From Ancylomarina sp. DW003 (GTDB lineage: Bacteria > Bacteroidota > Bacteroidia > Bacteroidales > Marinifilaceae), in the NCBI RefSeq assembly GCF_029029505.1, contig NZ_JAKJSD010000007.1, positions 149,875-213,874 of the forward strand: DNA of 64,000 nt. The letters are read 5' to 3'. Position numbers and translations under genes: made by a program. Under the pieces are notes generated by a model, which did no database searches, was not told where the DNA came from, and worked only from the letters and a program-made list of their open reading frames with translations. This document shows positions 35,776-44,209 of the stretch, piece by piece; position 1 is the stretch's first letter, and the number at the start of each line of letters is the position of its first letter.

Positions 35776-37105
35776 AAAGCTCTTTATACAAGTCATTCTA
35801 AGCATAAGCTTGATTTGCCTGCTTTCCATTTTTATGGCTTGGTTGATATGGGAGAGTTCATATCCTTTTATGGCTTTTTTTCCATTAATATTGATTATTT
35901 ATTTGGTTTATGCTCTGATTCATGATCTGAATTCAACCAATAGACTACTCAGTCAGTTTTTTTTGGCAGTTAAGAATGATGAATCTGCTCTCAATTTGCA
36001 ACATACAGGAGAAGGTAAATCTTTTGATGATTTGCGTGATAGCATGCAAGGAGTGAATCAAATTATCAAAAATCTTCGTGTAAAGTACCAACAGAAAGAA
36101 ATTGTGAGCGATGCCATTATAGAGAGTGCGGCGGTGGGGATTATTACTTTCAACTCTCAAGGCATGGTTGAGCATATTAACCGAAAAGGAAGAGAATTAC
36201 TGGGTGTGCATCATTTGGTTAATATTAAGGCTCTTTTAAAGAACGATCCGGAATTGGTCAAGCTTTTCCAAAGTATACAAGCTGGAGAAAGCCGGATGTT
36301 GAAAACTTCGGTAAATCAGAAAGTTTTACACTTGTTTGTTTCTTGTACCCGCATCAAGCTTAACACAGACAATTGGAAATTGCTTTCCTTCTCGGATATA
36401 AAAAATGAAATGGATGCCACGGAACTGGAATCCTGGCAACGATTGATTTCTGTTCTGACTCATGAGATTATGAACTCCATAGCTCCTTTGACCTCTCTTT
36501 CAGAAACTTTGTCTCGTACTTATGATCAGATTGACGCGAAATCGGTTATTGGGGAAAAGAACCTTTCCAAAACACGCTTGGGTTTGCAAGTGATTCAGGA
36601 GCAGGGAGCGGGATTGATGCATTTTGTTGACTCTTATCGCCAACTGACACGTATTCCTAAGCCACAACTAAAAACAGTCAGTATTCAGCATTTATTTGAT
36701 CATGTAAGAGCTTTGCTTGTTTTGGATGAAGACAGGCGTATTCAATACGATTGGTCCATTGAGTTTGGTGATCTCTGTATTGAAGCTGATGAAAAACTAC
36801 TGGTTCAGGTTTTGGTCAACTTGATTCAGAATGCGCAACATGCTATTAAGGGTAAGGGAAAAATACAGGTGACTGCCTCTAGAGCTAGTGAGAAAAAGGC
36901 CCTGATTAGAATCATTGATAATGGTGGGGGGATTAAAGCTGAGGATATGAAAAATATTTTTGTGCCTTTTTTCACCACACGCGAAAATGGTTCTGGTATA
37001 GGACTTAGTGTCACGCGTCAGATTATGCGCTTGCACCATGCTAAAATTTCAATTGAATCTGTTTATGGAGAAGGGGCACAAGTAGAGCTTAATTTTCTGA
37101 TTTAG
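35765..37105 (+). CDS. Membrane sensor histidine kinase, partner of the NtrC-class regulator
   Basis: This 446-residue kinase has two adjacent N-terminal membrane helices (LFIQVILSISLICLLSIFMAWLIW and YPFMAFFPLILIIYLVYALIH), a HAMP-like linker, a PAS domain (about 115-210), and HisKA with the acceptor in SVLTHEIMNSIAPLTSL. Its HATPase has LVNLIQNAQHAIKGKGK, DNGGGIKAEDM and GIGLSVTRQIM. The H-E-I-M-N acceptor region is that of the NtrB/PAS-type class. It overlaps the regulator gene, so they form a two-component system of the type that senses envelope stress and controls exporters in Bacteroidota. The short periplasmic loop suggests a membrane or cytoplasmic signal. Confidence 0.9.
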   Translation: MIYRKLFIQVILSISLICLLSIFMAWLIWESSYPFMAFFPLILIIYLVYALIHDLNSTNRLLSQFFLAVKNDESALNLQHTGEGKSFDDLRDSMQGVNQIIKNLRVKYQQKEIVSDAIIESAAVGIITFNSQGMVEHINRKGRELLGVHHLVNIKALLKNDPELVKLFQSIQAGESRMLKTSVNQKVLHLFVSCTRIKLNTDNWKLLSFSDIKNEMDATELESWQRLISVLTHEIMNSIAPLTSLSETLSRTYDQIDAKSVIGEKNLSKTRLGLQVIQEQGAGLMHFVDSYRQLTRIPKPQLKTVSIQHLFDHVRALLVLDEDRRIQYDWSIEFGDLCIEADEKLLVQVLVNLIQNAQHAIKGKGKIQVTASRASEKKALIRIIDNGGGIKAEDMKNIFVPFFTTRENGSGIGLSVTRQIMRLHHAKISIESVYGEGAQVELNFLI

Positions 37106-37198
37106 AAAGAATTTTTAAATATATCCAATCATAATTTAATCTGAAACTGACAGACCTAAGTCTCTATTGTTTTAGGTTCTAATTTAAATACTGTTATC

Positions 37199-38608
37199 AT
37201 GAAATATGTATGCCTTATTCTGATACTCTATAGCCTGAGTACTCTAGAATGTAAATGTGAAAAGTATGACATTCTCATTAGAAATGTAAATATTATTGAT
37301 GTTGAGGTGGGGTGTGTGGTTCAAAACCAAGATATTGGCATTAAAGATCAGCTTATAAAAGCAATTGCGAACGCAAATCAATTATTGGCTGGTGATAGTA
37401 CTCAAATTATAAATGGTAAAGGTAAATATTTGATTCCTGGTCTTTGGGATATGCATGTGCATTTTTATTTCCCCGATAAGCAATATCTAAAAATGTATCT
37501 GGCTAAAGGTGTTGTTGGAGTGCGTGAAATGACGGGTTATCATATGGAATGGAGAGATAGCACCAATAAGGATGTTGATGTACCACGGACTGTCTTCTCG
37601 AGTCAGATTATTGATGGTCCCAAGCCATGGTTTGATGATGAAATTCCCGTTCCGAATTGTGAGAAAGCTCGTGAAATTGTTCAAAAATCTAAAAAGAAGG
37701 GTTCCAAATTTATAAAACTACTAAGTCTGGTTCCCCGAGATCAATATATGGCAATTGCAGATGAATGTAAAAAACTGGATTTTGATTTTGCAGGGCATGT
37801 TCCTTACAGTGTAGGCTTAATTGAGGCTGCTAAAATGGGACAAAAATCGAATGAACATTTATGTGGACTTTTCTTATCATGTTCTAAGAAGGAAAGATAT
37901 TTGCATAAGAGATTAGATAGCTTGATGCAGGTTCTTGCAGAATCTGAGAAAATGTCGAAGCTAATGAAGATGAAAATAATGGGCTGTAATAAGAAAGCTT
38001 TCTGGTCGTTTGATCAAAAAAAAGCGGATTCAGTTATTCAGGAATTGAGTAAATACAAGATGTATCAGTGTCCCACATTAGGAGTTAAACACCGGTTCTG
38101 CTACGACGAATTAGATTGGGTTTATACAGATAAGCGATGCGACTATTTCCCACCAATGATAAAAAGAAGGTATCGTCCCAATGCTAGTACTATTGAAAAG
38201 ATGAAACCGATGAGAAGGGAGTTGCGCTTGGGGGAAAAATTACTTCTGCAGATGTATAAAAGTGGTGTGAAAATTATTGCTGGTTCGGATCAGGGTTGTG
38301 CCGGATTTAACTTACACGATGAACTTGAATATTTTGTGAAAATTGGAATGACAAATGCAGATGCTTTAAGAACGGCGAGCTTAAATGCAGCCAGATTTAT
38401 GAATCAGGAAGATATTATGGGTAGTGTTAGTGTGAATAAATTGGCCGATTTGGTTTTATTAAATGGCAATCCTTTAGAAAATATTCAAAATACCCGCACT
38501 ATTGAATTACTAATATTTAAGAATCAAGTAATTTATCCAAATCAGCTTCTAAATGAAGTTAGGGAATTAAATATCAAGATTTCTAATGAGAATAGGAATA
38601 TCTTGTGA
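37199..38608 (+). CDS. Secreted metal-dependent amidohydrolase (imidazolonepropionase-like)
   Basis: This 469-residue protein has an N-terminal signal (YVCLILILYSLSTLEC), a small composite beta domain (ILIRNVNIIDVEVG), then the amidohydrolase barrel with HxH in LIPGLWDMHVHFYF, His in DFAGHVPY, His in SNEHLCG and the catalytic Asp in IIAGSDQGCAG. The C-terminal LADLVLLNGNPLENI closes the composite domain. The family includes imidazolonepropionase-like and prolidase-like enzymes of unknown secreted substrates. It is a single gene following the two-component pair by 93 nt, with no clear link to them. Confidence 0.85.
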   Translation: MKYVCLILILYSLSTLECKCEKYDILIRNVNIIDVEVGCVVQNQDIGIKDQLIKAIANANQLLAGDSTQIINGKGKYLIPGLWDMHVHFYFPDKQYLKMYLAKGVVGVREMTGYHMEWRDSTNKDVDVPRTVFSSQIIDGPKPWFDDEIPVPNCEKAREIVQKSKKKGSKFIKLLSLVPRDQYMAIADECKKLDFDFAGHVPYSVGLIEAAKMGQKSNEHLCGLFLSCSKKERYLHKRLDSLMQVLAESEKMSKLMKMKIMGCNKKAFWSFDQKKADSVIQELSKYKMYQCPTLGVKHRFCYDELDWVYTDKRCDYFPPMIKRRYRPNASTIEKMKPMRRELRLGEKLLLQMYKSGVKIIAGSDQGCAGFNLHDELEYFVKIGMTNADALRTASLNAARFMNQEDIMGSVSVNKLADLVLLNGNPLENIQNTRTIELLIFKNQVIYPNQLLNEVRELNIKISNENRNIL

Positions 38609-38877
38609 AAGATGAATAAGTAGGTTTGTTAAGAAGATATAATTGGCATGAAAGATTGGTAAAATGTTATTCATTTTATAAGAAATGAATTTTGTGACGC
38701 AACCTTTGCTTCTTGTCTGCATCTGATTAGAAGTTAGAAATACTTGTATTTGCAATTGTCCAAAATTTGCAAGAATTGTTTTAAGTAAAACTTTTACACA
38801 GTGTAAAGTAAAAATGCCATTCTACTTACCTGTAAAGAGTTTTTATATCTATTTTAATTTGGGGTTAAAATAGGTCG

Positions 38878-38906
38878 GGTGTGGTCGCGAGACTGCACCT
38901 TTTTTT
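38878..38906 (+). terminator. Rho-independent terminator after the amidohydrolase
   Basis: The stem GGTGTGGTC / GACTGCACC with a 4-nt loop and one mismatch is followed by seven T residues. It lies 270 nt after the stop codon. Its core resembles the terminators at 14357, 18492 and 21288. Confidence 0.75.
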
Positions 38907-38971
38907 ATATCCGAATGAATGGGGACATTGAGCTAGAATAGCTTTGTTTTTCTCTTTTCAATAAAAAAGGA

Positions 38972-38979
38972 TATATTTG
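38972..38979 (+). promoter_or_regulatory. -7 promoter element upstream of the second EamA gene
   Basis: TATATTTG is a perfect TAnnTTTG element, in the same local context as the promoter of the cobalamin riboswitch at 41263. No good -33 TTTG lies at 19 nt; the nearest is 25 nt away. Transcription would begin near 38986 and leave a leader of about 290 nt. Confidence 0.4.
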
Positions 38980-39010
38980 CATCAGATTGAGCATCTAAAC
39001 ATTTTTTCTT

Positions 39011-39117
39011 GGTGATATTCCATGCTATGGAAGATTTCGGAAATCACCTCAGCTCATCATAGATCTACTCTGTGTACCATAGCTTCATCATTAAATACAA
39101 ATGATTTATGAAGCTAT
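39011..39117 (+). ncRNA. Structured 5' leader of the EamA gene (candidate cis-regulatory RNA)
   Basis: Two strong hairpins lie between a promoter-like element and the transporter start. The first has an outer GGTGAT/ATCACC stem (39011-39016 with 39043-39048) enclosing TTCCAT-GCT-ATGGAA (39018-39032). The second pairs ATAGCTTCAT at 39079-39088 with ATGAAGCTAT at 39108-39117, perfectly over 10 bp. I do not recognise a known riboswitch class. A metabolite-sensing or attenuating leader for a metabolite exporter is plausible, but unproven. Confidence 0.4.
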
Positions 39118-39273
39118 TCCTTTACGCCAACTTAGGCTATCGATTCACTTTTATTTTGAGAAAAAGACTTGCTGGTTTTTCTATACGTTCTCATTTACTT
39201 GGGATGGATATAAAACGAGTTTGCCAATACTATATGGCTTAGAAAATTAAACCTCAACTTAAAATCTTATCAC

Positions 39274-40170
39274 ATGAATATCAAACTTAAAGCCATTTTA
39301 CTATTATTAATCGGAACCCTGTTTTGGGGTATGACATTTGTTTTTATTAAGGATGCTGTATCCCTAATGAGTGTGGCTAGTTTTCTTGGTTACCGCTTTC
39401 TTTTAGCAACATTAATATTAGCCTGTCTTTTTTTCAAACGCTTTAAAAATTACGACTGGAATACGTTAAAATATGGCACTTTATTATCTATACCACTATT
39501 GCTCAGTTTTCTGGCCCAAACCATAGGTTTACAGTATACGAGTGCATCTAAAGGTGGCTTTATTACGGGTTTGTCTGTTGTTTTCGTACCACTCATTCTC
39601 TCGTTTATGCAAAAACGATTGCCTAGTGTCAATATTTTGATAGCCGTAATTTTGGCTACTATGGGACTGGCGTTTTTAACCTTAGGCAGTAGCCTTAATT
39701 TTAATATTGGAGATATATGGGTTTTCTGTTCGGCGATACTTTTTGCAAGTTATATTATTATGGTTGCCCGATACAGTAAAAAGAGTGATGCCATTCTCCT
39801 TTCTTTAACTCAGTTCTTTTTAGTGGCCCTAATTTGTATAAGCTATTCAGCCATAAGTGGCGAGTTATCTTTTCCAAGAGGGTATAAGCTTTGGCAAGCT
39901 ATCATTTTTACAGCGGTATTTGCAACGGCTTTTATGTACACCGTACAGAATTATTACCAAAAATACATTTCTGAAATTACGACCTCTATCATTTTTTCAT
40001 TTGAACCACTATTCGCTGCAATCACAGCCTACTTTTATTTAAACGAAGCCATAACAGAAAGAACCATAATAGGCGGTTTAATGATTTTTACGGGTATCTT
40101 GTTTGCTGAGATTAAGATGGAAGGCTTACTTGGAAAGGTAAAAAGAAGAATTGCCTTTTCGAATAAGTAG
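39274..40170 (+). CDS. EamA/DMT-family transporter
   Basis: This 298-residue protein has ten hydrophobic helices in two EamA repeats (GTLFWGMTFVFIKDAV, FLGYRFLLATLILAC, then TTSIIFSFEPLFAAITAYFYLNEAITERTIIGGLMIFTGILFAE). The E-P-x-F-A and L-x-E motifs near the end of the second repeat are typical. It exports an unknown small metabolite. It is not a close copy of the EamA protein at 28-29 kb. A long leader with two hairpins suggests regulation at the RNA level. Confidence 0.88.
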   Translation: MNIKLKAILLLLIGTLFWGMTFVFIKDAVSLMSVASFLGYRFLLATLILACLFFKRFKNYDWNTLKYGTLLSIPLLLSFLAQTIGLQYTSASKGGFITGLSVVFVPLILSFMQKRLPSVNILIAVILATMGLAFLTLGSSLNFNIGDIWVFCSAILFASYIIMVARYSKKSDAILLSLTQFFLVALICISYSAISGELSFPRGYKLWQAIIFTAVFATAFMYTVQNYYQKYISEITTSIIFSFEPLFAAITAYFYLNEAITERTIIGGLMIFTGILFAEIKMEGLLGKVKRRIAFSNK

Positions 40171-40269
40171 GTTACTTGAGATGATTTAAGAACAGATCCT
40201 CCTGCCTATAACGGAAAGGGGATCTACCTTGTTTAAGTTGCTTGTATTTTAATTCAAATTTGTAAAATT

Positions 40270-41010
40270 CTAATCCTTTTTCTTCTTCCTAGGCAAAACT
40301 TCTTCGGGGAATGGGAAAAGAATAGTAGAGTTCTTTTCTGCCGCTATATTGGCTAATGTTTGATAAAGTCTCAACTTAATGGCCGATGGAGATTCATCAA
40401 TCAGTTTACCAGCTTTCAAAAGATTCTCTGCAGCTTCCTGCTCAGCAAGAGCGAGAATAACTCGGGCTCTTCTAGAACGTTCGGCTTCAGCTTGATTGGC
40501 CATCATGCGTCTCATGTTCTCAGGTAGTTGAATGTCCTTAATCTTCACATCGATAATAACGATACCCCATTCCTGAGTTTCTTTTTCAACAATATGTTTG
40601 ATGTTTTTACCCATCTCTTCGCGCTTCGATAATATGGTGTCCAACTCCACCTTACCACAAACATCTCTCAAGGCAGCCTGAGCCAGTTGCATAATCGCAA
40701 ACTTGTATTCTTCAACTTCCAGTACGGCTTTTTCAGGATCTTCAATCTTAAAAAAGACAACGCCGTCTATGCTACAAGGAACATTATCTTCTGTCATCAC
40801 TTCCTGAGAATCGATATTAATAGTAATCACACGAATATCAACAATCTGAATAGTCTCTACCAAAGGAATAACCCATCTAAATCCAGGTTTAAGTGTTGAA
40901 ATATATTTTCCAAATCGGAATTTTAGTGCACGTTTGTATTCAAAAATAATTCGGATACCACTTAATAGGAAAATGATAAAACCTGCTGATAAAATGAGTA
41001 GTGGATTCAT
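40270..41010 (-). CDS. SPFH-family slipin (stomatin-like membrane scaffold)
   Basis: This 246-residue protein has one N-terminal membrane helix (LLILSAGFIIFLLSGIRIIF), then the SPFH/Band 7 domain (FKFGKYISTLKPGFRWVIPLVETIQIVDIRV, AILQLAQAALRDVCGKVELDTIL with minor changes, WGIVIIDVKIKDIQLPENMRR) and a charged helix RSRRARVILALAEQEAAENL. Slipins form oligomeric scaffolds in membranes and are often paired with an NfeD protease partner; no NfeD gene is next to it here. It is monocistronic on the minus strand. Confidence 0.9.
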   Translation of the reverse strand: MNPLLILSAGFIIFLLSGIRIIFEYKRALKFRFGKYISTLKPGFRWVIPLVETIQIVDIRVITINIDSQEVMTEDNVPCSIDGVVFFKIEDPEKAVLEVEEYKFAIMQLAQAALRDVCGKVELDTILSKREEMGKNIKHIVEKETQEWGIVIIDVKIKDIQLPENMRRMMANQAEAERSRRARVILALAEQEAAENLLKAGKLIDESPSAIKLRLYQTLANIAAEKNSTILFPFPEEVLPRKKKKD

Positions 41011-41238
41011 GAGGCTTATTTTTAAGTGAATTTGATTTTGTCAGGCTATGGATTGCGTTTATATAAAGTTACGAAAAACAGAAACTTAGGTCAAGAATAG
41101 TTTGAGCTCAATGGGATTTCAGATTGACGAGGAATAAGGAGAAATAGATAGGGCTTATTGCAGATATCTTTAAGGTTTAATATAGTTTACTTAAAAAACA
41201 TTGGTGTTAAATTGTACGAAATTATATTAATGAAGAAC

Positions 41239-41270
41239 TTGGAATTGAAAAAATAAAGCCTTTATATTTG
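41239..41270 (+). promoter_or_regulatory. Promoter of the cobalamin-riboswitch transcript
   Basis: TTG, 21 nt, then TATATTTG (41263-41270) fits the Bacteroidota consensus. It lies directly before the riboswitch, placing the start of transcription near 41277. Confidence 0.55.
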
Positions 41271-41276
41271 CAACGA

Positions 41277-41470
41277 TTTAGGTGTTCTACTCAGATATTC
41301 GTTTGAGGGAATGAAAAGGGAATCCGGTGAGAATCCGGAACAGTACCCGCTACTGTAAATCTCGTTTTGCAATTGCAAAGTATAGTTTTTACACTACAAG
41401 CCACTCTCAGAAATGGGGGGAAGGCTGTGAAAATTGAGATAAGTCAGGAGACCTGCCAAATCGTAACTTA
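41277..41470 (+). ncRNA. Cobalamin (B12) riboswitch
   Basis: The conserved elements occur in order: the paired GAATCCGGTGAGAATCCGG region (from 41330), the ACCCGCTACTGTAA segment (41345-41358), a variable extended arm, CCACT near 41401, the GGAAGGC segment, and the B12 box AAGTCAGGAGACCTGCC at 41441-41457. This is the adenosylcobalamin riboswitch pattern. When B12 is plentiful, it would turn off expression of the downstream TonB receptor and PepSY genes. Confidence 0.95.
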
Positions 41471-41606
41471 AAACATTTTGCTTCCGGGAAACGAAGTATA
41501 TGTATTGAACTTACGCGCGTGTTCGGTATTTATTTTTGATTTTTTCATTATTGAGGAAATAGGAAAGCAAGATGTCATTTTTTAGAATTATTAAAATTAA
41601 TGAATC

Positions 41607-44120
41607 ATGCAAAGAATGAATTATGTCCTGATGGGACTGTTTATCCTAATTTCTCAATCGCTACTAGCCCAAGAGCTAACAATTTCGGGATTGGTGAAGG
41701 AAAAGAAATCATCACAAGTCCTTATTGGTGCTAATGTTTATATTGATGGTACTAGTATTGGAGCTGCTACGAATAAAGATGGAGAATTTATGCTTTCTAA
41801 TGTGAAAGCAGGTCTTTACCGTATTAGTGTTTCTTACTCAGGTTATACCAAAATCAATAAAACAGTTAAAATCTCTGAGGGGATGCCAAAACTGATTTTT
41901 GAAATGGAGAGGCAACAAACCCTTTTAAAGGGAACCAATGTGTCAGCTAAAAGAATTAGGCAGGCTGAAAATGCATTGAAACTAGCAGCTCCATTGAAAG
42001 ATATACCACTAACAACATCTAGTGTTGATCGTGATTTATTGGATCAATTGCAAGTGACCAATGTAAATGATGCCATGAAATATGCAACAGGTATTACGCC
42101 AAAAGTGAATTATGGTGGATTTCAGACTTTTAGGATGCGTGGCTTTGGAGCACCGGTTATCATGTTGGATGGCGCTCGCGATGAGCGAATGAACTTATCT
42201 AACAGTGCACCATTAACATCTTTAGCTGCGGTAGAACGCATCGAATTTGTTAAAGGACCAGCTTCAGTTCTTTATGGTCATTCAGCGGTAGGAGGAATTC
42301 TTAATATTGTTAGAAAACAGCCAACTAAAGATTTCACAGGCAATTTCGCTGTATCTTATGGAAGTTGGGAAGCTAAGCGTATAGCCTTAGGTTTTGGAAA
42401 CCGTATCACAGATAAATTAAGCTACCGTTTTGATGCGAGTTTATCGAATCAAAAAGGGTGGCGTAATAGTGGTGACAAAACAGCCAATGCTTACCTGGCT
42501 GTGGATTATGAAATTGATGACAAAAACAAATTGGAATTTCGTATAGGGGCAAACGATGATTTTTATGGTACCGAAACAGGTTTACCATCTGTGAAATATG
42601 ATATTTATGATACTGATGATAAACTTGTTTATCAGAAGGGTGATTTGCCTGATAATTTCGATAGAAAACAGCGATATAATGATCCTGAGGATTTTCTAAA
42701 GCATGAAAATGTGAATACTTCAGTGAAATATTCACATGAGTTTGATGATGAGTCGAAACTGCAATTTCATTCGACTTATTCAGACGATTTGATCGATTAT
42801 TTCTCAACAGAGGAATTGTCTTACCTGACATCAACAACGGACATGTATGCCCATTATTACATGAAAGGAAGTGAAAAGATGTTCATTTCTTTGGATACCA
42901 TTCAACGTACTTTCCCATTGCGCTTTTCTCACGAAACGCAGACCTTCCAGAACTATATCGACTATAGTTCAAGTTTCAAAACAGGTGTGCTTAAGCATAA
43001 ATACACCGCTGGATATTACTTCATGTATCTGGATAGAACTTCCTTTAAAGGTTATAATGTTGGTGTTGATGTGCAAGGTGATGGTTTATTTGCAAAAGTA
43101 GCTGTTGAGAATCCAATCTTAAATCAAGGTAACTTAAGTACGAGCTTTTCAGGAGCCAGTCTTTATAAGGAATATGTGAATGGTCTTTACTTTCAGGATT
43201 TAATAGAAGTTTCGGATAAATTAAAATTTCTGGCTGGTTTAAGATTTGATCACTTTAAAGTAAATATGCGATCGGCAAAGGTTGATCATGGACGTCATTT
43301 AACTGATAAATCAGAAGAGGCTGGTATAGTAAATAAATCCTTTTCTTACCGTTTAGGTGGGGTGTATCAACCTGTTGAGAATCTATCGGTATATGCCTCA
43401 TATTCCAGCTTCTTTAAGCCCAAACGATCTAGCTTTAACGAGAACTATGTGTACTTGAACAAAGATGGTAAAGAATTCTTCCCCGAAGATGGAGAGGAAG
43501 TTTATAAGCCGGAAAGTGGTTATCAGTTTGAGACAGGTATCAAATATGAATATAAGTCGATTTTGAATCTTAACGCGAGTGCTTATTATATCAAGAAAAA
43601 TAATATTGTAGAATCTCTGGGTAAAACTGATGATGGTCGTCGTATTTACGGGCAGGTTGGAATGGTCGATTCCAAAGGGTTCGATATTGAGGTTGTTATT
43701 CGTCCAACTGAGGGATTAAGTCTGACCACAGGCTATGGTTTTAATATTGCGAAGTACCGTAAATTTTCAGCCAATAAATACACCAACTCAAAAGCAGGTA
43801 ACGACTTAACCTTTAATCCTAAAAATCAAATTTATGCCTGGGCATACTATCAGGTTCAAAAAGGCACACTAAAGAATTTTAATGTGGGATTGGGTGCCAA
43901 TTATTCCGATAAGGTGTTTACCGACTCAAATAATACCTATAAACTGGATGACTATTGCTTGTTTGACGCAGCATTGGGGTATTCGTTCGATAAAACTTTT
44001 GTGAAACTAAAGCTTAACAACATCTTTAACAAAGAATATGTGTCAAGTTCGGTTTATTCAAACCAATATGTTCCAGGACAAGAGCGAAATTTTGTATTGA
44101 CAGTAGGACTTAAGCTGTAA
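41607..44120 (+). CDS. TonB-dependent receptor, siderophore-receptor type, B12-riboswitch controlled
   Basis: This 837-residue outer-membrane receptor has a signal peptide (LFILISQSLLAQ) and a carboxypeptidase-regulatory-like N-domain (20-100). Its plug has SVDRDLLDQLQVTNVNDAMKYATGI, RMRGFGAPVIMLDGARDE and VERIEFVKGPASVLYGHSAVGGILNIVRKQP, and a 22-strand barrel follows, ending with LTVGLKL. The plug form (VEFVKGPASVLYG, with the first TonB segment) is like ferrichrome or ferric-siderophore receptors more than BtuB. The riboswitch upstream indicates a cobalamin-related substrate or need. The PepSY gene follows. Confidence 0.88.
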   Translation: MQRMNYVLMGLFILISQSLLAQELTISGLVKEKKSSQVLIGANVYIDGTSIGAATNKDGEFMLSNVKAGLYRISVSYSGYTKINKTVKISEGMPKLIFEMERQQTLLKGTNVSAKRIRQAENALKLAAPLKDIPLTTSSVDRDLLDQLQVTNVNDAMKYATGITPKVNYGGFQTFRMRGFGAPVIMLDGARDERMNLSNSAPLTSLAAVERIEFVKGPASVLYGHSAVGGILNIVRKQPTKDFTGNFAVSYGSWEAKRIALGFGNRITDKLSYRFDASLSNQKGWRNSGDKTANAYLAVDYEIDDKNKLEFRIGANDDFYGTETGLPSVKYDIYDTDDKLVYQKGDLPDNFDRKQRYNDPEDFLKHENVNTSVKYSHEFDDESKLQFHSTYSDDLIDYFSTEELSYLTSTTDMYAHYYMKGSEKMFISLDTIQRTFPLRFSHETQTFQNYIDYSSSFKTGVLKHKYTAGYYFMYLDRTSFKGYNVGVDVQGDGLFAKVAVENPILNQGNLSTSFSGASLYKEYVNGLYFQDLIEVSDKLKFLAGLRFDHFKVNMRSAKVDHGRHLTDKSEEAGIVNKSFSYRLGGVYQPVENLSVYASYSSFFKPKRSSFNENYVYLNKDGKEFFPEDGEEVYKPESGYQFETGIKYEYKSILNLNASAYYIKKNNIVESLGKTDDGRRIYGQVGMVDSKGFDIEVVIRPTEGLSLTTGYGFNIAKYRKFSANKYTNSKAGNDLTFNPKNQIYAWAYYQVQKGTLKNFNVGLGANYSDKVFTDSNNTYKLDDYCLFDAALGYSFDKTFVKLKLNNIFNKEYVSSSVYSNQYVPGQERNFVLTVGLKL

Positions 44121-44209
44121 TTCAACTTATCGATTGAAAACAAACTGAATAAGGTGATTCTCAAAAGCTATTGAGGATTACCTTACTTCAGATATAGAAA
44201 TTTAAGGTT

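Noticed and set aside
42406..42837. 143-codon minus-strand frame inside the TonB receptor
   Set aside because: Antisense shadow of the receptor; composition is biased to His and Asn as expected for such shadows.
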